Origin: Desulfurellales bacterium
GTDB taxonomy: Bacteria > Campylobacterota_A > Desulfurellia > Desulfurellales > Hippeaceae
Direction of reading: 5' to 3'
NCBI GenBank assembly: GCA_027074255.1
Contig: JALTDI010000127.1
Span: 1-8,713, forward strand
Length of the DNA stretch: 8,713 nt
Both the position numbers and the translations under genes were made by a program. The notes beneath the pieces were generated by a model. That model was not told the origin of the DNA, made no database searches, and was given only the letters and a program-made list of their open reading frames with translations. Of the stretch, positions 1 through 6,488 are shown piece by piece (the stretch's first letter is position 1; every line of letters starts with the position of its first letter).

Positions 1-28
1 TTCGCCGAATTTAACATCGTCTATTAAA

Positions 29-1945
29 TTATTTCTTTTCTTCGTCTTCTTCCACTTCGGCCTCAACTACGTCCTCTTCATCCTTTTTTGCCTCTCCCTG
101 CTGCTGTGAAGCATCGCCCTGCTGCGCCGTTCCTTCGGCTTGAGCCTTTTTATAGGCTTCTTCGGCTAATTTATGCGACTTCTTAGCGAGCTCTTCCATA
201 GCTTTTTCTATCTCTTCTTTTGTGCCGTTTTCGATGGCTTTCTTAGTTGCATCTATTGCCTCTTCAATGCTCTTCTTTTCATCTTCCGTTACCTTATCGG
301 CAAAATCCGTCAAACTCTTCTGCGTTGAATATACTAATGAATCGGCCCTGTTCTTTGTTTCAATAAGCTCTTTTTTCTTTTTATCTTCCTCTGCGTGGGA
401 TTCGGCTTCTTTGACCATTCTTTCTATTTCTTCTTCAGACAAGCCTGATGATGCCGTTATCTTTATAGCCTGTTCCTTACCCGTTGCTTTATCCTTTGCG
501 CTGACATTCAATATGCCGTTTGCATCTATATCAAACGTGACCTCAATCTGCGGGACGCCTCTTGGTGCAGGCGGAATACCCACAAGCTCAAATTTTCCGA
601 GTGTTTTGTTGTCGCCGGCCATCTCGCGCTCTCCTTGAAGAACATGTATAGTCACTGCTGTCTGATTATCATCCGCTGTTGTAAATATCTGAGATTTTCT
701 TGTCGGAATAGTAGTGTTTCTCGGTATTATCTTGGTCGTAACCCCGCCGAGAGTTTCTATACCCAAAGACAGAGGTGTTACATCAAGCAAAAGAACATCC
801 TTAACATCACCTTTAAGAACACCTCCCTGAATCGCCGCACCCAAAGCGACAGCTTCATCGGGATTAACATCTTGTCTGGGCTCTTTATTAAAGAACTCTT
901 TTACAACCTCTCTAATCTTAGGCATTCTTGTCATACCGCCGACAAGAATAACATGGTCTATATCCGAAGAGGATAACCCGGCATCCTTTAATGCAAGTCT
1001 GCAAGGTTCAAGGGTTTTATTAACTAAGGGTTCTACGAGCTGTTCAAACTTGGCCCTTGTTATTTTCATCACAAGGTGCTTTGGTCCTGAAGCGTCCGCC
1101 GTGATAAACGGCAAATTAATTTCCGTCTCCAATGCGCTGGAGAGCTCTATTTTTGCCTTTTCAGCGGCCTCTTTGAGCCTTTGAAGAGCCATAGGGTCGT
1201 TTCTCAAATCTACAGCGTTTTCTTTCATAAACTCGTCGGCTACGTAGTTCATCAACGTTCTATCAAAATCATCTCCGCCTAAAAATGTATTGCCGTTTGT
1301 CGATTTTACTTCAAAAACCCCGTCTCCTATCTCTAAAATAGATATATCGAAAGTTCCGCCGCCCAAATCATATACGGCTATTTTGCCCTCTTTTTCTCTG
1401 TCAAGTCCAAAAGCAAGAGCCGATGCCGTAGGCTCGTTTATTATTCTCAAAACATTCAATCCTGCAATCTTTCCTGCGTCCTTTGTAGCCTTTCTCTGAG
1501 AATCGTCAAAATAAGCCGGCACAGTGACAACAGCATCTATTATTTTTTCACCGAGATAGCTCTCTGCATCTGTTTTAAGTTTCTGCAGAATTTTTGCAGA
1601 TATTTCCTGAGGCGTAAATTCTTTTGAGTCAATCTTGACCTTACAATCATCACTGGAGCCTCTTATTATTTCATAGGGCAATCTGCTTTTTGCCTGGCCA
1701 ACTTCTTTTGATTCATACCTTCTGCCTATCAGTCTCTTAACCGAAAAAACCGTTCTCTTAGGGTTTGTAACCGCCTGCCTTTTTGCTGCCTGTCCGACAA
1801 GTATTTCGCCTTTATCTGTAAAAGCCACAACGCTCGGCGTCGTATTGGCTCCTTCGGCATTCGGTATAACTTTGGGCTTAGCCCCTTCAACAATTGCCAT
1901 ACAAGAATTCGTGGTTCCCAAATCGATTCCTAAAACCTTTCCCAT
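29..1945 (-). CDS. dnaK: Molecular chaperone DnaK (Hsp70), complete
   Basis: Hsp70 chaperone: cycles of ATP hydrolysis drive binding and release of unfolded polypeptides in the cytoplasm, with DnaJ stimulating hydrolysis and GrpE exchanging nucleotide. The 638-residue length is typical. Visible are the phosphate-1 loop GIDLGTTNS (residues 6-14), catalytic Lys70, AYFDDSQR (about 144-151), the phosphate-2 motif DLGGGTFD (193-200), the adenosine motif [10 protein letters not shown] (333-342), the interdomain linker [12 protein letters not shown] (384-395), a substrate-binding domain, and a helical lid ending in an acidic tail with the usual [12 protein letters not shown] motif. The segment at about 66-95, which Gram-positive DnaKs generally lack, is present, pointing to a diderm. 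The ATG has a perfect AAGGAGG eight bases upstream, and the gene begins three bases after grpE ends, so it is the third gene of hrcA-grpE-dnaK. Identification is certain. Confidence 0.99.
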   Translation of the reverse strand: MGKVLGIDLGTTNSCMAIVEGAKPKVIPNAEGANTTPSVVAFTDKGEILVGQAAKRQAVTNPKRTVFSVKRLIGRRYESKEVGQAKSRLPYEIIRGSSDDCKVKIDSKEFTPQEISAKILQKLKTDAESYLGEKIIDAVVTVPAYFDDSQRKATKDAGKIAGLNVLRIINEPTASALAFGLDREKEGKIAVYDLGGGTFDISILEIGDGVFEVKSTNGNTFLGGDDFDRTLMNYVADEFMKENAVDLRNDPMALQRLKEAAEKAKIELSSALETEINLPFITADASGPKHLVMKITRAKFEQLVEPLVNKTLEPCRLALKDAGLSSSDIDHVILVGGMTRMPKIREVVKEFFNKEPRQDVNPDEAVALGAAIQGGVLKGDVKDVLLLDVTPLSLGIETLGGVTTKIIPRNTTIPTRKSQIFTTADDNQTAVTIHVLQGEREMAGDNKTLGKFELVGIPPAPRGVPQIEVTFDIDANGILNVSAKDKATGKEQAIKITASSGLSEEEIERMVKEAESHAEEDKKKKELIETKNRADSLVYSTQKSLTDFADKVTEDEKKSIEEAIDATKKAIENGTKEEIEKAMEELAKKSHKLAEEAYKKAQAEGTAQQGDASQQQGEAKKDEEDVVEAEVEEDEEKK

Positions 1946-1948
1946 ATC

Positions 1949-2536
1949 TTAATCCTCCTTCTCATTGTCTATATTTTTATTTTCTTGTGCAGCACCTGAG
2001 CTCACTATAACCTTTGCAGGCCTAATCAGTTTGTCTTTGTATATATAACCCTTCTGAAGTGTCTGCATAACGGTGTCCTTGGGCAAATCATCCGACGGCT
2101 GCACCATCAACGCATCATGAAGATCCGGGTCAAACTGTTCTTTGTCCGGATTAACCTCTTCAACACCATGTCTTTTGAGCAAATCCTTAAACGACTTCAT
2201 TGTCAGCTCTATTCCCTCTATAATTGAGTCCTTATGCTCCTTGCTTGCCGCAAGCGCCTTCTCCATACTGTCAAGCACCACTAAAAACTCATTAATCAGC
2301 GAGCGTTTCATGCTTTCTTTTGCTGTCTCGATTTCTTTTAAAACCCTCTTCTGATAATTATCAAACTCAGCATGAAGCCTTAAATATTTATCCTCGGACT
2401 CTTTCAGCTGCTCTTTTAATTCATCCAATTCTTTTTCCAATAATTCTTTTTTGGAGCTTCTCTTTTGTTTTTGATGTTTCTCTTGCTTTTCATTTGTATC
2501 TTTCTCTTTTGTTTCTTTTACTTCTTTTTCCTCCAT
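1949..2536 (-). CDS. grpE: Nucleotide exchange factor GrpE
   Basis: Co-chaperone that releases ADP from DnaK and resets the folding cycle; works as a dimer in the cytoplasm. The 195 residues show a disordered Lys/Glu-rich N-terminus (about 1-30), a long helix likely to form the dimer coiled coil (about 30-90, including LRLHAEFDNYQKR), and the C-terminal beta domain with the family signature: VNPDKEQFDPDLHDAL, then a stretch ending GYIYKDKLIRPAKVIVS. The ATG is preceded by AGGAGGGGGT, which begins at the hrcA stop codon, so translation is probably coupled to hrcA. Only three bases separate it from dnaK. The length fits the family and no key region is missing. Confidence 0.98.
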   Translation of the reverse strand: MEEKEVKETKEKDTNEKQEKHQKQKRSSKKELLEKELDELKEQLKESEDKYLRLHAEFDNYQKRVLKEIETAKESMKRSLINEFLVVLDSMEKALAASKEHKDSIIEGIELTMKSFKDLLKRHGVEEVNPDKEQFDPDLHDALMVQPSDDLPKDTVMQTLQKGYIYKDKLIRPAKVIVSSGAAQENKNIDNEKED

Positions 2537-2544
2537 ACCCCCTC

Positions 2545-3549
2545 CTAACCGTCAAGAATATCATCTATCTTTTTCTTTGCCGATTCAACTATGCTCAATA
2601 TTTCCTTATAATCCATATTCATAGGACCCATAATACCCACAACACCCATATTTGTATCTTTATATTTATATGCTGATGATACAAGCCCCATTTCCTGCAG
2701 TTCTTCCATAGGAAAATCGCTGCCGATTAATATTGTTCTTTCACTTTTCATAAAGCTTTTAAGCAGTTCATATATCTTTTTTTTCTCCTCCAGCAAACTC
2801 AAAATTTTTTTCAGCTTTTCCAAATTGTCTGTAAAGTCAAGATAATTAAACACGTTTCTAACACCAGACACAAGCACCTTTGAGTTTTTTGACTCATCAA
2901 TAAGTCTTTTAACTATTCCGTCGCACTCCGCAGCGTGAGTCTCTATATACCCCTTCAAATCATCGTTTATCTGCTCCAAACTGTATCCTTTATAATGAAA
3001 CGTCAGGTATTCCGAAAATTCTTTCAGCTCTTTTTTGCTTATATCCTTGTCGAGATTTGTTATTTTGGTGTCTATGATATTACTTTCAGAAACCAAAACG
3101 CACATAATTTTATTTTCCGATATCTTAATGAATTCAATGTTTTTTATTATCGTCTTTGTAAAATCCGGGAGTGTCAAAAGTGAAACAAGCCCAGACAAAG
3201 ACGATGCTACATTAAGAATATTGTTCATTTTTTCATCAAGACTGTAAAATTGACCGTAAATCGGTATGTCCTCAAACTCTTTTTTCATCTTAGGACTGAA
3301 ATTGTTCATTATCATATTGAGATAAAATTTATAGCCTTTCTGAGTCGGCACCTTCCCGCCTGATGTGTGAGTGTGTGTAAGATAGCCCATTTCCTCCAAA
3401 TCTATCATCGCGTTTCTCATTGTAGCCGGAGAAAACTCCAAGCCGTAGCGTTTTGTCAATATTCTTGAACCCACCGGCTGTTTATATTTTATATAGTTAT
3501 CAACTATGACACTCAAAACCAGAACCATCCTCTCGGAAAGCTGCTCCAT
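2545..3549 (-). CDS. hrcA: Heat-inducible transcription repressor HrcA
   Basis: Repressor of class I heat-shock genes; binds CIRCE operators and is known in other bacteria to depend on GroEL for activity. An N-terminal winged helix (about residues 5-75) includes PVGSRILTKRYGLEFSPATM and the conserved turn HTSGGKVPTQKGYKFYLN. The central part is variable, as usual, and the C-terminus carries a recognisable GVVGIMGPMNMDY motif. I place the start at the ATG at 3549-3547 (334 residues): GAAAGGAG lies 11 bases upstream. The in-frame GTG at 3561, which would add four residues, sits directly on that ribosome binding site with no spacing and falls inside the operator. First gene of the hrcA-grpE-dnaK operon and very probably autoregulated. 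Confidence 0.97.
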   Translation of the reverse strand: MEQLSERMVLVLSVIVDNYIKYKQPVGSRILTKRYGLEFSPATMRNAMIDLEEMGYLTHTHTSGGKVPTQKGYKFYLNMIMNNFSPKMKKEFEDIPIYGQFYSLDEKMNNILNVASSLSGLVSLLTLPDFTKTIIKNIEFIKISENKIMCVLVSESNIIDTKITNLDKDISKKELKEFSEYLTFHYKGYSLEQINDDLKGYIETHAAECDGIVKRLIDESKNSKVLVSGVRNVFNYLDFTDNLEKLKKILSLLEEKKKIYELLKSFMKSERTILIGSDFPMEELQEMGLVSSAYKYKDTNMGVVGIMGPMNMDYKEILSIVESAKKKIDDILDG

Positions 3550-3550
3550 T

Positions 3551-3577
3551 TTAGCACTCACTCCTTTCGTCTGCTAA
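3551..3577 (-). promoter_or_regulatory. CIRCE operator (HrcA binding site)
   Basis: Inverted repeat with a 9-base spacer matching the CIRCE consensus TTAGCACTC-N9-GAGTGCTAA. On the plus strand the left arm TTAGCACTC (3551-3559) is perfect and the right arm GTCTGCTAA (3569-3577) matches 7 of 9. It lies two bases after the hrcA -10 box and ends one base before the hrcA ATG, and its spacer holds the hrcA ribosome binding site. Bound HrcA would therefore cover the transcription start. The cognate repressor gene is immediately downstream, which makes the call strong. Confidence 0.95.
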
Positions 3578-3578
3578 C

Positions 3579-3606
3579 AAAATAGTCAATTTTTTATTTT
3601 TGTCAA
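3579..3606 (-). promoter_or_regulatory. Sigma70-type promoter of the hrcA-grpE-dnaK operon
   Basis: Read on the minus strand: a perfect -35 box TTGACA (3606-3601), a 16-base A/T-rich spacer, and a -10 box TATTTT (3584-3579, 4 of 6 to consensus). The predicted start at about 3572 falls in the first arm of CIRCE, leaving a leader of roughly 23 bases before the hrcA ATG. No other good promoter is visible upstream of hrcA. Confidence 0.8.
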
Positions 3607-3836
3607 GACCTAATTAGCCAAATAATAATTTAAAAAACAAAAACAGCAAAGAACTCAAAATTAAACTATGCGTCAAATACCATATCCTAAGCAGGGTAGA
3701 TAAATTGAAAGCATTGCAGTGTTTAAGCAAAACCGTATGAACATAAACCGCTCATTTTCAAATAGTCAGGACTATAAAAAGTTGCATAATTTAAACAAAC
3801 AATGTAATTATCTCAAATAAAAAAACGGAAGGGGAA
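3607..3836. other. Divergent intergenic region between hrcA and folK
   Basis: About 230 bases of A/T-rich DNA with no supported gene. It must contain the folK promoter, but I see no clean sigma70 pair. One weak option is TTGCAT (3782-3787) with AATTAT (3806-3811), an 18-base spacer and a TG just upstream of the -10. Another is TATAAA (3773-3778) without a convincing -35. A 14-base palindrome overlaps the second. The only short reading frame that stands out (27 codons from about 3737) lacks a ribosome binding site. Confidence 0.6.
3762..3775. repeat. Short palindrome upstream of folK
   Basis: Perfect 6-base arms ATAGTC and GACTAT separated by AG; the right arm overlaps a TATAAA hexamer on the plus strand. 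The position is suitable for an operator over a folK promoter. Arms of this length also arise by chance in a region of this size, so the functional reading is weak. Confidence 0.3.
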
Positions 3837-4367
3837 ATGATTAAAAAAATCGAGTGTAGAAGAATATATCTCGGCTTGGGCAGCAACACGGGAAACAGAA
3901 GAAAAAATATAATTAAAGCGACCTGCCTTATAAACAGAATAAAAGGCGTAACGGTCTTGAAATCGTCAAGAATATACAAAAGCGAACCGTGGGGATATAA
4001 AGACCAGAAGGAATTTTATAACTCCGTTACATGCATAAAAACCGGACTAAAACCTATGGAACTGCTAAAACAATGTCAGAAAATAGAGAAAAAAATGGGC
4101 AAGAGAAAGCGCTTTAAATGGGGGCCGAGGATAATTGACATTGACATACTGACTTATAAAAGCCAAAAGACAAACTCAAAAATATTGACAATTCCGCATA
4201 AATATATTATACATAGAATATTCACGGTGCTTCCGTTATTCGAGATAGATAAGACTATCAGGATAAACGGCCAAAGCATCGATTATTTTGCAGGTATGCT
4301 ACAAAAAGCCGTGCCTGTGAAAAGCCGAGGTGCTTTTTTTGAAAATATGCAGAAGACCTCTTTCTGA
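3837..4367 (+). CDS. folK: 2-amino-4-hydroxy-6-hydroxymethyldihydropteridine pyrophosphokinase (HPPK)
   Basis: Transfers pyrophosphate from ATP to 6-hydroxymethyl-7,8-dihydropterin, the step before dihydropteroate synthase in folate synthesis; cytoplasmic. The 176 residues show the family motifs in order: YLGLGSNTGNR (11-21), S-IYKSEPWGYKDQKEFYN (44-62), and WGPRIIDIDIL (95-105) with the magnesium-binding aspartates D101 and D103, then IPHKYIIHRIF (119-129). The ATG follows GGAAGGGG at good spacing. The last 20 or so residues are not conserved. It stands alone without other folate genes, but folK beside panB-panC is also found in E. coli, so the neighbourhood is familiar. A terminator-like hairpin separates it from panB. 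Confidence 0.95.
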   Translation: MIKKIECRRIYLGLGSNTGNRRKNIIKATCLINRIKGVTVLKSSRIYKSEPWGYKDQKEFYNSVTCIKTGLKPMELLKQCQKIEKKMGKRKRFKWGPRIIDIDILTYKSQKTNSKILTIPHKYIIHRIFTVLPLFEIDKTIRINGQSIDYFAGMLQKAVPVKSRGAFFENMQKTSF

Positions 4368-4400
4368 GGCTTTGAGCAGCAATACAGTGTTAAAAATTAT

Positions 4401-4440
4401 GCCTACATATTCCGAAACGAGGATATGTAGGCTTTTTATT
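4401..4440 (+). terminator. Intrinsic terminator-like hairpin between folK and panB
   Basis: Perfect 10-base inverted repeat GCCTACATAT (4401-4410) / ATATGTAGGC (4423-4432), loop of 12 bases (partly closable by one wobble and one C-G pair), followed at once by TTTTTATTT. This is a textbook rho-independent terminator for transcripts coming from folK. It ends only a few bases before the panB ribosome binding site, so it may also act as an attenuator for panBCD. Confidence 0.85.
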
Positions 4441-4454
4441 TAAGGAGTTGTATT

Positions 4455-5243
4455 ATGAATGTACCGAAGATTGTTGCCATGAAATCAAAGGAAAAAATAT
4501 CAATGATAACCGCCTATGATTATACATCCGCTAGAATTGCCGATGAAGCCGGCGTTGATATCATACTCGTGGGTGATTCCCTCGGCATGGTTATGCAGGG
4601 TAAAAACTCAACGATTCCCGTCACAATAGATGACATGATTTATCACACAAAAATGGTCAAACAGGGAGTAAAGAATGCCCTCATAGTTGTGGATATGCCG
4701 TTTATGAGCTATCAGGCAGACTATGTGGAAGCGGTGAAAAATGCAGGAAGAATAGTCAAAGAAACAGGGTGCGATGCCGTAAAATTGGAGGGAGGAAGAG
4801 AATTTGCAGTTACTATAAACGCTATAATATCAGCGGGCATTCCCGTTATGGGGCATCTCGGCCTGACGCCTCAATCCATCAACATATTCGGCTCATACAA
4901 AGCAAGAGGTAAAGACAAACAAGAGGCAAAAAAGATACTTGAAGATGCCAAATATATCACCGAAGCCGGTGTGTTTTCGATAGTGCTGGAATCCGTATCA
5001 AAAAACCTTGCCAAAGATATTACAAAAGCTGTCTCGGTACCAACCATAGGTATAGGAGCAGGTGTTAACACAGACGGACAGGTTTTGGTATTCCACGATA
5101 TGCTCGGCCTGTTTGACGATTTTAAGCCCAAATTCGTTAAAAGATATGCACATTTAAAGAAAGAGGCCATAGAAGCTGTTAAACTATACACAAAAGAGGT
5201 TAAAGAAGGGGCATTCCCGACAGATGAACACTCTTACGATTAG
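4455..5243 (+). CDS. panB: 3-methyl-2-oxobutanoate hydroxymethyltransferase (ketopantoate hydroxymethyltransferase)
   Basis: First committed step of pantothenate synthesis: transfers a hydroxymethyl group from 5,10-methylene-tetrahydrofolate to 2-oxoisovalerate, giving ketopantoate. The 262-residue TIM-barrel protein has the usual length. Metal ligands corresponding to E. coli D45, D84 and E114 are present as D41 (in VGDSLGM), D80 (in DMPFMSY) and E112 (in VKLEGG). The catalytic glutamate is E179 (in IVLESV). GHLGLTPQSINIFG (133-146) and the C-terminal IGIGAG segment are conserved. The ATG follows AAGGAG with seven bases between. It leads panB-panC-panD. Its use of a folate cofactor gives a loose metabolic link to the folK gene just upstream. 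Confidence 0.98.
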   Translation: MNVPKIVAMKSKEKISMITAYDYTSARIADEAGVDIILVGDSLGMVMQGKNSTIPVTIDDMIYHTKMVKQGVKNALIVVDMPFMSYQADYVEAVKNAGRIVKETGCDAVKLEGGREFAVTINAIISAGIPVMGHLGLTPQSINIFGSYKARGKDKQEAKKILEDAKYITEAGVFSIVLESVSKNLAKDITKAVSVPTIGIGAGVNTDGQVLVFHDMLGLFDDFKPKFVKRYAHLKKEAIEAVKLYTKEVKEGAFPTDEHSYD

Positions 5244-5252
5244 GGGATAATA

Positions 5253-6095
5253 ATGAGAATCGTCTATGATGTAAAAGAAATGCAAGAGATAGCAGACAAA
5301 TACAGACAATGGGAAAAAACAATAGGATTTGTGCCTACAATGGGTTATCTGCACGAGGGGCATTTGTCCTTGGTAAGGCAGGCAAAAAAGGACAACGATG
5401 TTGTATTTGTGAGCATATTCGTAAATCCGGCACAATTTGCTCCGAACGAGGATTTGGACAAATACCCGAGGGATATAAAAAGAGACGAGGAACTGCTCAA
5501 AAACGAAAATACTGATTTTCTCTTCTATCCTACGGTTGATACTATGTATCCGAATAATTTTCAAACATACGTTAGTGTTGAAAATCTGACAAAGGTGTTA
5601 GAAGGAGCATCGAGACCCACACATTTTAGAGGGGTGACAACCGTAGTTAATAAATTATTCAACATAACAAAGCCGCATAGAGCATATTTCGGGAAAAAAG
5701 ACGCCCAACAGTTAATAGTCATAAAGAGAATGGCTGAAGATTTGAACATAGATATTGAAATTATAGGTATGCCCATTGTCAGGGAAAAAGACGGTCTTGC
5801 AATGAGTTCAAGAAATAAATATTTAAATGAAAAGGAAAGAAAAGAGGCCGTTTGTCTTTATCAATCTTTAAACAAAGCACAGGAACTGGTCGATTCGGGC
5901 ATATCAGACACCAATGAGATAAAAAGTCAGATGGAGAACGTCATAAAATCATACTCTATACCTAAAATCGACTATATAAACATAAACAGTTTAACAACAC
6001 TAAAACCGCTTGATAGAATAAAAAGAAAAGACACACTGATTTCACTGGCGGTTTTTGTGGGCAAAACGAGACTTATAGATAATTTATGGATTTGA
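5253..6095 (+). CDS. panC: Pantothenate synthetase (pantoate--beta-alanine ligase)
   Basis: ATP-dependent condensation of pantoate with beta-alanine through a pantoyl-adenylate, forming pantothenate. The 280 residues match the family length. The adenylate-forming Rossmann domain shows PTMGYLHEGHLSL (28-40) with the HIGH-like HEGH at 34-37, FVNPAQF (56-62), VLEGASRPTHFRGV (115-128), FGKKDAQQ (146-153), and the KMSKS-like loop as AMSSRN (183-188). A C-terminal domain follows and ends in VGKTRLIDN. The ATG lies nine bases after the panB stop, with GGGGA as ribosome binding site, so the two are co-transcribed. PanC joins the product of the PanB branch to that of PanD. Confidence 0.98.
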   Translation: MRIVYDVKEMQEIADKYRQWEKTIGFVPTMGYLHEGHLSLVRQAKKDNDVVFVSIFVNPAQFAPNEDLDKYPRDIKRDEELLKNENTDFLFYPTVDTMYPNNFQTYVSVENLTKVLEGASRPTHFRGVTTVVNKLFNITKPHRAYFGKKDAQQLIVIKRMAEDLNIDIEIIGMPIVREKDGLAMSSRNKYLNEKERKEAVCLYQSLNKAQELVDSGISDTNEIKSQMENVIKSYSIPKIDYININSLTTLKPLDRIKRKDTLISLAVFVGKTRLIDNLWI

Positions 6096-6121
6096 AACAA
6101 AGTTTTTGGAGGTTTGAATAG

Positions 6122-6487
6122 ATGGTGAGAAATGTTTTAATCGGAAAAATTCACAGGGCAACGGTGACAGAGGCAGATTTGAACTATGTCGGCAGCATAA
6201 CAATTGATGAAGACTTGATGGATGCTGCCAATATGAGAGAATATGAATATGTCCATATATGGGACATAGACAACGGAGAGAGGCTGCAGACATATACGAT
6301 AAAAGGCAAAAGGGGCAGCGGAGTGATTTGTTTAAACGGGGCAGCGGCAAGAAAGGTTGCAGTCGGTGATAAAATAATAATTGCGGCTTTCGGAATGATA
6401 GACGAAAAAGAGCTCGAAGACTATGAACCGAGCGTCGTAATAGTCGGAGAAAACAACAAAATAGTAGAACAGCACAAGGGAATGTAG
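6122..6487 (+). CDS. panD: Aspartate 1-decarboxylase precursor
   Basis: Pyruvoyl-dependent enzyme that makes beta-alanine from L-aspartate. The 121-residue proenzyme cleaves itself between Gly24 and Ser25 (NYVGSITID), and Ser25 becomes the pyruvoyl group. Other active-site residues match E. coli numbering: K9, Y22, R54, T57, Y58 and N72 (in NGAAAR). Ribosome binding site GGAGG is nine bases before the ATG, 26 bases after panC. In some Proteobacteria PanD maturation needs PanZ/PanM; no such gene is seen here. The following gene starts one base after its stop codon. Confidence 0.98.
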   Translation: MVRNVLIGKIHRATVTEADLNYVGSITIDEDLMDAANMREYEYVHIWDIDNGERLQTYTIKGKRGSGVICLNGAAARKVAVGDKIIIAAFGMIDEKELEDYEPSVVIVGENNKIVEQHKGM

Positions 6488-6488
6488 G

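Noticed and set aside
1..28. Possible beginning of dnaJ downstream of dnaK
   Set aside because: The one ATG on the minus strand here reads into residues unlike a DnaJ start and has no ribosome binding site; too little sequence remains to decide.
222..976. Plus-strand open frames opposite dnaK (222-638, 635-976 and a further one at 1290-1499)
   Set aside because: They lie antisense to a clearly real, highly conserved gene, have no ribosome binding sites and give no recognisable protein.
2440..2535. T/C-rich low-complexity stretch on the plus strand
   Set aside because: It is the reverse strand of the Lys/Glu-rich N-terminus of GrpE, a normal feature of that family.
3358..3380. TG-rich simple repeat inside hrcA
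   Set aside because: It encodes the conserved HrcA turn (THTHTSG), so it is explained by coding.
3737..3820. 27-codon open frame in the hrcA-folK spacer
   Set aside because: No ribosome binding site, no recognisable motif, and of a length expected by chance.
4304..4338. AAAAAGC...GCTTTTTTT hairpin inside the 3' end of folK as a terminator
   Set aside because: The pairing needs asymmetric bulges and it lies within the coding sequence; the perfect stem at 4401-4432 is the better terminator.
4368..4454. Riboswitch ahead of panB
   Set aside because: Only about 85 bases with a single simple stem; no aptamer-like set of paired regions is visible.
4871..5776. Minus-strand open frames opposite panB and panC
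   Set aside because: Shadows of genuine coding sequence; compositionally odd, with no start signals and no family resemblance.
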